A DNA stretch of 17,430 nucleotides from Chromera velia. Lineage: Eukaryota > Sar > Chromeraceae. The stretch is from positions 1 to 17,430 of the forward strand of contig JAHBMJ010002616.1 of assembly GCA_018398765.1 (NCBI GenBank). The letters run 5' to 3'. A program made the translations under genes and the position numbers. Numbering within the stretch: position 1 is the first letter of the stretch; every line of letters starts with the position of its first letter. Shown in pieces: positions 7,238 through 16,151 of this stretch. The notes under the pieces were generated by a model, which worked only from the letters and a program-made list of their open reading frames with translations, ran no database searches and had not been told where the DNA came from.

Positions 7238-9095
7238 TTACCTGAGTACACGAAAGCGTTGAAACCCACCGCTCCTGAAGGTTGGCAACCATTGCAGGAG
7301 ACAAGACTCCTTTCATCAACCTGCTTCTTGTATTCTCCCTCCCCCTCCCCCTTCCCATTGTCCTCCCTAGACTAACCCCCTCCCGAGTGCCACTATCAGA
7401 AGCGAGAACAGAACGGAGGAAAGACTCAATACCCTTCGAAACAACATTCCATGTACCAGTGTTAGGCCATAATTTGGCCTTGGAAGAAAAGTGAGGGGGA
7501 AGAAAGAAGAAAGATCTAAAAGAGGAAGACGCAGACAATAGACAACACACATGACCATCAAGCAAAGGAAGATCAAATAATTCCGCAATTTCTATACAAC
7601 GACACGACGATCCACAAGAAGAACCTTCACCCCCTCCTCCTTCCCCACAAATCCCATATGTATTGTCCAAAGTTTGTTGAAGATCAGTCAGCTTTATAGG
7701 GAGAAGGCGAAGCCTCACGTTTGACAACGGAGACACAGTTTTCCTTATCTCCTCAAACATGGCAAAATAAAAAGATTGGAAAAAAGATAAGTCAGCGAGG
7801 GGCACCCGAATCGTAATCAGCTCCCCTCTGAGCAAAGTCGCTGCTGACCAGCCATTCAACTCGCATATTCGTCTCACATTCAAGTCAAAAGTTGCCCTCC
7901 CTCCCCCAAGAATCCTGCCCCTGGGCACCATACGCATACATGCACTCAAATCATTCTTCGTTGCATCAAATGAACGAAGAAACGAATCGGGAAGGACCTT
8001 CTTGAACAATGCAGTCAGCAGTCGTGCACAAAAAAGAGAAATCACATCCCCTTCCCCTCTCTTCGCCCCCACACCCTCTTCGCCAGTGACCCTGTAGAGG
8101 AAAAGAGAGCGAGATTAGAAAATGTTTCCTTTATTAACTCCTCCTGCCAACTTCGATATGTGAACAGAAGATTCAAGTCTCCTTCTCAGACTTGAAACCC
8201 TGTTACTACACCTGCACGGAATTGAGTGAACATCCCTTTTATTAGGGTCCCTCAAATTACGTACCGGGTCATTCTTGAATCTCCTCAACACACCAACAGT
8301 ATTCCATGTAGGTTTGTATGCACGAATACATAAGTACTCCATCATGCGCAAATTCATCTGACCACCCCCAATCTTTGCAATAAGAAGGATAACAAAGAGG
8401 CCGTGTCTGGAAGCATCAGCAGACAAAACAGAATAGAAGTGATATGTATACCCACGACCCGTCTTATTATATTTCTTCCCAACGCAACGCGGTTTTAATG
8501 CACTCGTGAGGTGCTGAAAGAACCGATCAAGCGCCCTACCAATGATACTTCTAATATAAAAGTCTCTCTTCCATCGTGACCAAATCAAATATATTACTCC
8601 CTTATCCCACCATGATGCATCCTCTCCCACCCCAGCATAAGCATCCTTGACCTCTCTCAGAAAGGAAGTCTTAGAATATTTCGTATCAGACAGGCCCAAT
8701 CATGTAGAAGCAGCCAGCGAATGGGAATATACAAGTCTTCTCAAACATTTCTGACCAAACCCTCTCTTAAAGATAGTCCGAAGCTTGCAAGAAGGATTCA
8801 TCACATCCTCAGGGGACGCAGGCATAATATAGAGAGTGTATGAAGGTGGCTGTGTCGTCTGAATAACAAGAACCGTCGTTAACGGGCAATCGCATCTGTG
8901 AATCTCCGATACGCAAACAGGACAGGCTTGAACTGCGTGCACATAGAGGGATGCAACAAACATCCGCACCCCTGGGCCAGCCAATCTGAGGGAAAGACGA
9001 TCAAGGTCAAACTCCACTTTCTCTCTCACACTTTCCCTGTCAAAACCCCTTCCGTTCCCTGTATCCTTCCCAATCACTCCAACCAGTTCCCTCAC
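7158..9095 (-). pseudogene. PLE GIY-YIG endonuclease and CxC linker frame (stops at 8700 and 8115)
   Basis: A single frame runs from after TAA 9098-9096 to TGA 7160-7158 and is broken only by TGA 8702-8700 and TAA 8117-8115. Only non-ATG codons lie near 9095; the first ATG is 8963-8961. The segment 8700-9095 has clustered cysteines (ACPVC, HRCDC). The segment 8115-8699 is the nuclease: GVIYLI (GIY half, residues 34-39), YIRS (YIG half, residues 48-51, with Gly replaced by Arg), GRALDRFFQHL (Arg/His helix), and MMEYLCIRAYKPTWN (Glu121, Asn133 of that segment). IPCRC lies near the nuclease end. The segment 7158-8072 is the linker, with a second CRC (7604-7596) followed by LLDGHVCC, resembling the CxC...GHV block that joins EN to RT in permuted PLEs. 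Then come Arg/Gly-rich sequence and a C-terminus kept in the other copy. The nuclease would nick the target DNA. Confidence 0.82.
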
Positions 9096-10901
9096 TTAAA
9101 TTCTCATGCAATTCATCAGACAAAGACAACAAAAACGAAGAATCAAAATTAATTTGAACATTCAACTGACCACTGCTCCTCCCGACATGCTCCTCAGTCC
9201 CTAGTCAATCAGGTCCCACCTGGCGACCTCCTATTCCCTTTCCCCCTTCTCCTTCCTTCTCCTGCTGTGGATAGAGAGCCTCAACCCTCTTCTTCTGTAT
9301 GATGAAAGCATAAACAAGTTCTAGAAGGTCACAGCCCTCCAGATCCCCGTCCACTGCACTGTCCCTCAGCGCCGAGATCATCTCCTTCCTCACCTGGCCC
9401 CGCCGTGTTTCACTGCACATGATAGACACCATCGATCTGGTATCATCCATACATTCTTGCCAGAGTTTCCCCCCCAAACCTCCATTCTTCGGTTGTCAAT
9501 ACACCGGAAGGTTGACCAGTGTCTCGTATGCGATCCTCCCACCTACCATCGGCACATTAGGGGGGAAGATTTGCATTCTATTCATTGTGGGCCTGTCCCT
9601 CCCGGTGAACGACGGTCTGAAGGGCGTCACAGCTCTCTTTCGCATCTGCTGACCCTCCCCCTCTCTCTCCCCCATGGATCTCGGGGTCATGAACCCCGAG
9701 TCTATCATTCCCTGCTTCCCCTCTGAGGAATGCGTTACCTGCCTCATTCGCTTAGGTGACCCTGTCCCTGCCTGTCTACCAAAGCCATCCTGCATCCCTC
9801 CCCTCCCCACCCCGTTTACCCCTACATTGCCGTTCATTCTCGGGTTTCCATTAGGCACCATCAGGCTAATTCCCCCATCCCCCTTCTTCCCATCATTTAT
9901 CCCTCTCTTCACCATTCCACCTCCCCCAGTCTGGCGTACATCCACCCCTGTGTTCGGAATCCCCTTCTCCGTCACCCTAGGGCCATCTATTTCTACGTTC
10001 TCAACTGTAATCCCCCCTGATTGGATGTCACAAGTCGGGTACATAGAGTGTTTCCCACCTATTGGCCCATTCACCCCCCTTCCCCAGGTTCTCTTCATCT
10101 CTTTCTAAAGACGAGCAACCCGCCCATGAATTTTCATGACTCCATGCTCTTTCACCATCTCCACCACTGAGCACAACATCTCACTCACCACATCTACCTG
10201 TGCCCCCGCTTTGGCAGCTATATGTTCTGTGGCCAGGTGTGCGTCAATGTATACAGCCCCCTCACTTCTCATTTTGTTCGTCAGCCTTTGGGTGTATTCT
10301 CTGTATTCCATTCCCTTCTGCATCATCATATACTCCCTTCTGGATTTTGAGAACACCCCGTCGAGCGGCATCTGAAGCATTGGCATCAACACCCCTTCCA
10401 CCATCTCATCACATGCTTCCTTCACCTCTATCATTCCGATATGTACCTTTTCGTTGATCTCTCCCCCCTTCTTCATCTTCCTTGACGGCATAATCAGCCT
10501 ATCGTATGCCTGTTTATTCATTACCTCCACCTTCATTGAGGACTCGAGGGCATCCTTGTTCATGGCTTTTAAATTTGCAGCGTCTGCCACCCTCATCTTC
10601 ACCAGGACCCATTCTGTCATCCCCGTCTTCTCTGTATCGAACGTATTGACGATGACCTCGTCTGCTTCAGCTCATGACCCGGTAGATATGGTTTCACAAC
10701 CATTCTATCTGGGATCCTTTTCCTCGGCTCGACCATTTTCCCCGTATCCGGGGGCGCTTCTTCCACTTCCACCTGACCAAGCCGTTCTTTCACAGACTTA
10801 TATATCTCCAAGTCCCTTAAGTGCCTAAGAATCAGTCTACCAGGACAGCAGAGAGACTGGACTTCACTGTATGCACGTGATGGTCTATAGAATTTTGAGG
10901 T
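9040..10901 (-). pseudogene. ORF1-like Met/Gly-rich reading frame upstream of the PLE endonuclease (broken)
   Basis: Coding-like sequence starts just inside the unit's 5' end (open from 10901, after TGA 10904-10902) in one frame to ~10665 (YRPSRAYSEVQSL, then RHLRDLEIYKSVKERL). It then shifts frame and continues from ~10671 to TGA 9042-9040 with internal TAG 10107-10105, TGA 9498-9496 and TGA 9207-9205. The 10105-10620 part is helical and extraordinarily Met-rich (about 20 of 171 residues). The 9496-10098 part is Gly/Asn/Met/Arg-rich low complexity, plausibly RNA-binding. The tail is acidic (LSLSDELHENLSEG). No family is recognised and no CCHC knuckle is visible. It overlaps the start of the endonuclease frame by ~55 bases. 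With no clear ATG near 10901, this copy may itself be 5'-truncated. Its role as a nucleic-acid-binding partner of the RT is inference only. Confidence 0.6.
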
Positions 10902-10935
10902 TCAAGGCAAGGAGCCGACCCGGAAAAAGAATCTA

Positions 10936-11520
10936 TAATGGAGATTCTAAGAAATGGATAGTCTCTTCAAACAGCTGAGATCTTATGTTGTCTGTGCACG
11001 AATGTGTTAGTAGGAGTACATGGTCAATCTACTATAATCCAGTACAATCCAACAGGCTGCTGTCTGATTCAATTGCAATTCATCGAATACATGCTAATTA
11101 ACCGACATACAAAAAATGGATGCATGCAAAAAAACTTCGGAGACTGATTCAGAAGCTTCGCATATACACCGAGCTAAACATTAATAGCTCGAAATCAGCA
11201 TGCCAATTAATCGCAGTATTACGTTGATCCTTGCAAGCCAATGGATAGACTGTAGGCATAATTAGAAAACACACGTAGTATTCCGTGCACAACGCCCCTC
11301 CATATCCATACCGCTGTCTTTTGTCTATCGCTGACGGTTCTTAGGTGCACTTGCGGAAGCAAACGACAACAAAAGGCTGTAACGTTGGAAATCAGTCATA
11401 TGTAGATTATTTTAGGACAAAACAAAGAAAGGACAAACACGCCTTCCAAAGAGAATGAAGGCCATTATCACCAGTCCGACGGACTGTAGACATGAACAAA
11501 TCAAGTAAAAACGAAACAGG
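10936..11520 (-). other. 3' noncoding region of the leading truncated PLE copy (pseudo-LTR part)
   Basis: This is the counterpart of 5117-5701. It lies directly upstream, in the sense direction, of the long unit's ORF1-like frame, so in a PLE dimer it is where a promoter for the downstream unit would be expected. I saw no convincing core-promoter motif. Differences from the other copy are nearly all transitions. Confidence 0.65.
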
Positions 11521-13107
11521 CTATCTCAGAATATACAACTCCAAAAACAGAAAAGTGAGTTCGTCAACCAAGATAACCGCAGATGCATTATAAGAAAGAA
11601 GGGTCCGGATAAGATGAGAGGATATTAGGCCCTTCTTAGCCGAAACAGAAGGAACACAGGAGAAAGCATGCATCAAACGCACTTTATGAAGTGAAGGTAG
11701 GTTAGGAAAAGACGACCATCCTCCAGAAATAGGCAACAGAGAAAAAGCAGCCAAATCACGAAAGAAATTAAGAAGAACATCCCGGTTAGGATTAACAGCA
11801 GCAAAAAGCAAAATCAAAGGAGATTCCGGTAAAGAAGAAAGACGCAGACCAAGCACCGTAGATCCTTTTTTATGTTCTAAAACGCACACAGGACTGTAGA
11901 AGTCTTCCTCAAGTAACTTTTCTATCATGGGGTCATTTGGCACGTTACTCATGCCACAGTCAGACCTAAAAACAATCGTTCTATCGTTCATGTATCTCCC
12001 TGTCATCCATTTCTCCCCCCCCCATGAAGGCTTCAATCTCATCAATGCAACAGAGTATTCTTTCCACGCAGCAAAAAATCGGGCCCCACCAGGAGAGCAA
12101 GGACTCCCTTGAGGAAACCCTTCATGCTGTCTGATCATCTTCCCTCGAACCCGAATTACATTCGAAACAAAATCAAAATTAATTATACGAGTCAGCATAT
12201 CAAGAGGGCAAGAAAGTGCATTCGCATAATTGTAGTGGGAGCATAAAAAAGCAAAAGGTTTTAAGTAACGTCTCCGAGAATACCACTTCTCACCCTCTCC
12301 CGGACCCGCCTCCTTAATACAAAAAGACTTATGAGTGGGCAACACAACAAAACGATATCTAGAGGAAGAATGAATGAAATAAACAAAGTCATTCAAACAA
12401 GAAAAGAAATCAGCTCTAGGTAGAGAAGGAAAAAATGCTTTTATGTCATCCACCAGCAGACCAAGTCCACCCCGAGGCCAATACAAATTAGAAGAAAGAT
12501 AAGAGCTACGATCTGCAAGTCTCCTAAACCCTGAATTAAAGATCCCAACCTTATCCTGAAAAGCAAAGACAGAGTCAAAGTCACAATGTGGTGAAAAGTA
12601 AGAAAGACAGCCATTCAAAGCCTTACAAAGGAAAGAGAAAATCTCACGTCTGGCGTATCTCTTATAAGATGCCAATGGCCTGTACTTCAAAGAGGACCAA
12701 GACTCAAGGAGATCCCCCTCAACTCCTCAAGACTTACGTTTCACCCAAAAGATCCCAATCCCAAAGTGGTGTTTCTTTCTGTCAAATTTCTTGAACTGAT
12801 TCAAAAAAAACACCCATGCATCCTTTTCATTCGGAAAACCATTCTCCAGAAGGTCTAGAAAAGCAGAAAACTCACCCTCTCCAATTCTTCCATAAGAAGA
12901 ATCAAAAAGAAAAGCTCTCACCACTGCCTCAATGTATTTTCCTTTACACAAAAAAGCCAGATCTCCTCTGGCTTTGTCAACTAGCACAACCACTAGAACA
13001 GTCAATAGCATTCTTATTACCACAGACTTCCTTAGGACGGCCAGCCCCTTTCTCATTTGCCTGAGTACACGAAAGCGTTGAAACCCACCGCTCCTGAAGG
13101 TCGGCAA
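11521..13107 (-). pseudogene. PLE reverse transcriptase, truncated copy (TGA at 12727; YMND)
   Basis: This is the same RT as at 5702-7237, but better preserved. It is open from upstream of 13107 to TGA 12729-12727 (TGG in the other copy), then open again for about 400 codons to TAG 11523-11521. Motif A VDDIKAFFPSL lies at 12453-12421, motif B GFPQGSPCSPG follows, and motif C reads YMND at 11994-11983. The first catalytic aspartate of YMDD is therefore replaced by Asn, which in known RTs abolishes polymerisation. The two stops found inside the RT of the other copy are sense codons here. The KYRPLASYKRYARREI block (motif 2) and the C-terminal ~150 residues, possibly thumb, are intact. An active enzyme is not encoded. 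Confidence 0.88.
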
Positions 13108-13141
13108 CCATTGCAGGAAACAAGACCCCTTTCATCAACCT
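12977..13141 (-). pseudogene. C-terminal tail of the PLE linker frame, truncated copy
   Basis: This is the tail of the endonuclease/linker frame, ending SSGCAS and TGA 12979-12977, matching the other copy's end at 7158. It keeps LMKGVL, LQERWVSTLSCTQ and GRPKEVCGNK. The open frame continues by chance into the flanking target repeat (to 13222), so an ORF call there is a chimera. Both copies share the same +1 overlap with the RT frame. Confidence 0.75.
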
Positions 13142-13146
13142 GCCTG
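13142..13146. other. Right target-site duplication GCCTG
   Basis: This is the partner of 5112-5116. The sequence that follows resumes the dispersed repeat at the position expected from the unsplit copy at 14511. Confidence 0.7.
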
Positions 13147-13351
13147 CCTTGCGAGAACGAGCGGAAACGCACGCGCCCGTAGCCACTCCAATCGATACAG
13201 CTTCCGGATGGCTTTTGTTCATGACATTCAGATTGACTATCAGGAGAACCGGACTTTGAAGTAGGACTTCTAGGGAACGCTTCTACGAACAGACCTTCTA
13301 ATCTGTTATCTGAGCCTCGTGCTAGCTATGATTTCGTTTCATATGGTAGCT
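13142..13351 (+). repeat. Right part of the split dispersed repeat
   Basis: This aligns to 14511-14731, sharing CCCGTAGCCACTCCAATCGA, AGATTGACTATCAGGAGA and CAGACCTTCTAATCTGTTAT. The unsplit copy has about six extra bases after TCAGGAGA. Most other differences are transitions. With 5036-5116 it reconstitutes one repeat of about 290 bp. Confidence 0.88.
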
Positions 13352-14431
13352 GAATGGAATAACTCCGTACCTTGTAGGTGCGTTTTACCCGGCAATATCG
13401 GCGGTTTAATGCAAAAAATTTAAGAGACTTCCTAAAGTCTAAAAAATTAATGATAAAACAAACTTTAAAAAGTCATTTGGAAACATTTTTGAGCGAAAAA
13501 AAAAAATGTTTTCTTTTTATACAGATTTGGTCATTTTCCTAACCCCCCCCTTTCCATTATCATACAAAATCGTTAAAAAGAAAATATTTTTTTTTAATAT
13601 GAAAAATTATTTTAATCGGTTTAGTTTGGTATTAGAAAGCATTTAGAACATATTTGGGAGCCCCTTCAATTTTTTACATTATAGAGCTGCATCACTATAT
13701 AAAGTTGGGGGCGGAACGCACCTATAGCCTGCCGTGATGCGTTGAAGACACTTTCTCTCATGTTTTTCTATTTCTCTTTATTCTTTTCTTGATGTATCTC
13801 GATGCAGATTCTTTTTTCTGTGTCTTGATTCTTATCTTCTCATGCACATTTGGTCTCTTTCTGTGTATTCTTGCGTACCTCCTCTCTGAAGCGAGTTGGC
13901 ATGTGCATTTGTAGGATCTCTTTATCTTTTCCGACTGCGAAAGTATTTCTGGTGCTTTCTCCCTGATGCATACCAAACCAGAACCACTTTGCGGGAAGAG
14001 AGCTCTACTGCGTAGACACCGCCTCTTGAGTGCCTGTGGTGTTGTCATTCATTGTTTGTAGAGTGAGTGGATGAATCATGATGAGTGAAAGTGTATGACT
14101 GGCTGTGGAGCGATCTCTACATGAGCTCATATGCAGTCACAGATTCGTAAAGCTTCTTATGGTGACTGATGGCTTGCACGCGCCGTCATCCCGTTCTCGT
14201 TTGCTTGAGGCAGCGATGTTCAAGATGAATGCTTGGCAGTCCACGCACACGCTAAGCCTTGTCACAGTGGCAGTGTCCAACAACCCATGTCGGTCGTTGC
14301 ATACCGACTTTTTGTGTGATTCGAACCTGATGCGAGGGAGAAAGGAAAGAGTATCAACGAGAAATGAAGCGATTAAAATTGAGTACAAGATCTGAGATCG
14401 TATATGGGCATACGCCTTGGGAGGACGGGCA
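13352..14431. other. AT-rich spacer, no gene recognised
   Basis: Positions 13430-13640 are very AT-rich with A and T homopolymers and one C7-8 run. The remainder is of mixed composition. A minus-strand frame at 13758-14048 encodes a very basic peptide rich in Lys and Arg with no motif, and a plus-strand frame at 14105-14395 also lacks any recognisable feature; I do not call either a gene. The string AATTAATGATAAAACA occurs at about 13446 and again at about 14899, perhaps marking related decayed repeats. Confidence 0.5.
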
Positions 14432-14731
14432 TGTGTAACGTGAATGCTCGTAGCTGCGCCGCCTTTAAGCGTTGGCGTGGGCCAGTCGGTAGTGTTAAAA
14501 GAATGCATGAGCCTGCCTTATGGGACCGAGTGGAAATGCGCGTGCCCGTAGCCACTCCAATCGATACAGCTTCAGGACGGTTTTTATTCATGGCATCCAG
14601 ATTGACTATCAGGAGATTCTGAACCGGACTTTAAAGTAGGACTTCTAGGAAACGCTTCTAGGAACAGACCTTCTAATCTGTTATCTAAGCCTCGTGCTAG
14701 CTATGGTTTAAAATTCGTTTCATAGGCCAAA
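14432..14731 (+). repeat. Unsplit copy of the dispersed repeat (possible tRNA-derived SINE)
   Basis: This is the uninterrupted relative of 5036-5116 plus 13142-13351, and serves as an in-window empty site for the PLE insertion. Near its start, GCGTTGGCGTGGGCCAGTCG at about 14470 resembles the 5' end and A box of a tRNA: TGGGCCAGTCGG matches TRGCNNAGYNGG at 11 of 12 positions. A weak B-box-like GGACCGAGTGG follows about 32 bases later, close to tRNA spacing. That would suit a tRNA-headed SINE transcribed by RNA polymerase III. The B box is poor and I saw no 3' A-rich tail, so the SINE label is tentative. A minus-strand frame across it is partly conserved in the split copy but carries a stop there. 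Confidence 0.65.
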
Positions 14732-15630
14732 AATTTGATGACAGGAGCTGAAGGAGCAGGAAAGGTTTTGGGGATAGAGGTAGTTTCAAATTCAGTAGGG
14801 AGATTAGTAAACATAACTAACTAGATCGTAGAATTATAGAACTTGTATGTATATGTCAGACCTCGAGGCCCCAGCCAAGAAGGCTGGGCAAGCTCGCCAA
14901 ATTAATGATAAAACAGGATGATCCCGACTTCAACATGAATTCCGACTCCAAAGTTTTTTTAGACATACAAACAATTTAAACATATTAAAACATATTTAAC
15001 ACCGTTTAAGTGTATCTTTATCGATTCTTTTACTCTTTCTAAAGGTTTTAAAGTAGAACTCGGAGCTAGTGAAAATAAAGGTTAGAAGAATTAGATAGTG
15101 GATTTAGTTGGGGCAAGCCCTAGCTAGGGCAGGCCACGGGCTGGGGGGTTTGTGTGTGCGTATTTGTTCCGTCTCTGCGCCGGCGGCCCGCTGCGCATGC
15201 ATGCCATATATTGACTGACGCACACATCCGATTTATATTCATGCGTTATATCCGACTATATGAGTAAGTGCCCCCTGCTTCACTTTCCGGAGCCACAGCG
15301 TAAGTCTGCATGCTTACAAGGGTTTTTAGTCCAGGACCACTCTAGAATGCGACAGATTCAAACGGCCTAGGTAGAATAACTGACTATACTGATAATTGGA
15401 ACTTTTATACTAGAAAGTGACTTTTAAATTTATACCGTTCCTATACTTTTTAAACATTATACATCAAAGTAAATTAGAATAAAAACATTCTGCAGGAATG
15501 TTTTAGTAAATAAAATAATTAGAATAAAGAAATGTTAAACTGACTGAATTAATTAAAGAAGGGTTTAAAAAAAAAAATGTTAGCAATTTACTTTTTTATT
15601 TATTTTTCAAACCTAGACATCACAAATTTT
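14732..15630. other. AT-rich spacer with small palindromes
   Basis: No gene is recognised. A 7-bp stem (CCCAGCC/GGCTGGG, 5-base loop) lies at 14870-14888, CCCTAGCTAGGG at about 15118-15129, and a 23-base inverted repeat, AAAACATTC-TGCAG-GAATGTTTT, at 15482-15504. Positions 15400-15620 are strongly AT-rich. None of these has the context of a terminator or RNA gene that I can name. Confidence 0.5.
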
Positions 15631-15884
15631 TTAAAACAATTTTACAAAATCTTTGACACTAAACATACAAAAAAATGATGCTAGAAATGATGAAATTAGA
15701 TAGGAAACACTTCTAGATACATTTTGGACGCAAACCTGCAGAGCAGGTCGGACCCCCCCGGGGCCCCCTCCATCAGGAGTACCAAATTCGCCCCTGTGAG
15801 AGGGTCCACCCCCCCCTATTACTGGTGGAACGATACAAAACGAACTGACCTGATTGAGCGATCCAAACCAGTCCGGCAACCCTT

Positions 15885-16151
15885 CTAATTATCGTACAAC
15901 TCCTTTGTACCGAAGCAATCACTCCCACGAGCTACCAGATGTGTCCAGCCAATACAGATACCGGAGGGAGACGAAACTCCCGAATCTGTAACCCCTCCAA
16001 AAATGAGGTTCTGGAATAACAAGCTGAACACGATTTTGTCATTGTCAAGCCTTCCAATACAATCCAATGGAACGCTTGACAACAAGATTTTATGGATAGA
16101 GGCCCATTCTGTTGACCTGACTTTCTGACTGGAGGAGAACTTTTTGAACAC
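15885..16151 (-). CDS. Short hypothetical reading frame or gene fragment
   Basis: This is an 88-codon frame starting at ATG 16151-16149. It has mixed, protein-like composition (no simple repeats) but no motif that I recognise. A second frame follows at 15631-15879 in another register, opening with Gly/Pro-rich sequence over a C-rich tract and then hydrophobic. The two might be parts of one decayed or spliced gene. Without homology I rate it only as possible. Confidence 0.22.
   Translation of the reverse strand: MFKKFSSSQKVRSTEWASIHKILLSSVPLDCIGRLDNDKIVFSLLFQNLIFGGVTDSGVSSPSGICIGWTHLVARGSDCFGTKELYDN

Larger units (their letters stand above)
5117..7324. repeat. Long direct repeat, copy A
   Basis: This is paired with 10936-13143 at a fixed offset of 5,819 with no indel that I could find, including the C9 tract at 6196-6204 / 12015-12023. 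It covers the RT frame, the end of the linker frame and the 3' noncoding region. Homology begins abruptly at TAATG (5117 and 10936) and ends in CTGC (7321-7324 and 13140-13143), the last bases being shared with the target. Confidence 0.95.
5117..13141 (-). mobile_element. Penelope-like retroelement, permuted (Naiad/Chlamys-type), partial tandem dimer
   Basis: Two head-to-tail copies lie at a constant offset of 5,819 bases: 5117-7322 matches 10936-13141 without any detected gap. In the sense (minus) direction a 5'-truncated 2,206-bp copy leads and a 5,819-bp unit follows, the arrangement known for PLEs, where the leading fragment is called a pseudo-LTR. The longer unit encodes, in order, an ORF1-like Met/Gly-rich frame, a GIY-YIG endonuclease, a CxC-motif linker and an RT with DIKAFF, GFPQGSPCSPG and YMDD motifs. 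An endonuclease N-terminal to the RT with a CxC linker defines the permuted Naiad/Chlamys PLE group; absence of Cys/His between GIY and YIG is closer to Chlamys. The insertion is flanked by GCCTG and splits a repeat whose unsplit relative lies at 14432-14731. Multiple stops and frame changes show that neither copy is active as it stands. Confidence 0.88.
10936..13143. repeat. Long direct repeat, copy B (5'-truncated PLE copy)
   Basis: This matches 5117-7324. Its 5' truncation point (13141) lies in the linker-frame tail and is joined directly to the target repeat, with TGC microhomology at the junction. 5' truncation is usual for target-primed retroelements. Confidence 0.95.

Noticed and set aside
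8115-12729. In-frame TGA codons as selenocysteine or a TGA-to-Trp code
   Set aside because: Selenoprotein PLEs are known in some animals, and one TGA here aligns with TGG. But TAG and TAA also interrupt the same frames, and sites differ between copies; ordinary nonsense decay is simpler.
5117-13143. The 2.2-kb direct repeats as LTRs of an LTR retrotransposon
   Set aside because: The repeats contain the RT coding region itself, one end of each repeat is the element's 3' end, and no integrase, protease or primer-binding site is seen. PLE dimer structure explains it better.
13142-13222. ORF start at 13222 fused to the PLE tail
   Set aside because: The upstream codons belong to the flanking target repeat; the fusion is an accident of the insertion junction.
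13758-14048. 96-codon minus-strand basic ORF
   Set aside because: Lys/Arg-rich translation of a pyrimidine-rich plus strand, no motif, and no supporting context.
14318-14327. GGTTCGAATC on the minus strand as a tRNA B box
   Set aside because: The B box is perfect, but no A box or cloverleaf could be found upstream at the right spacing.
15827-15846. Possible U6 snRNA fragment (GGAACGATACA)
   Set aside because: The similarity is limited to about 11 bases and no other U6 element is near.
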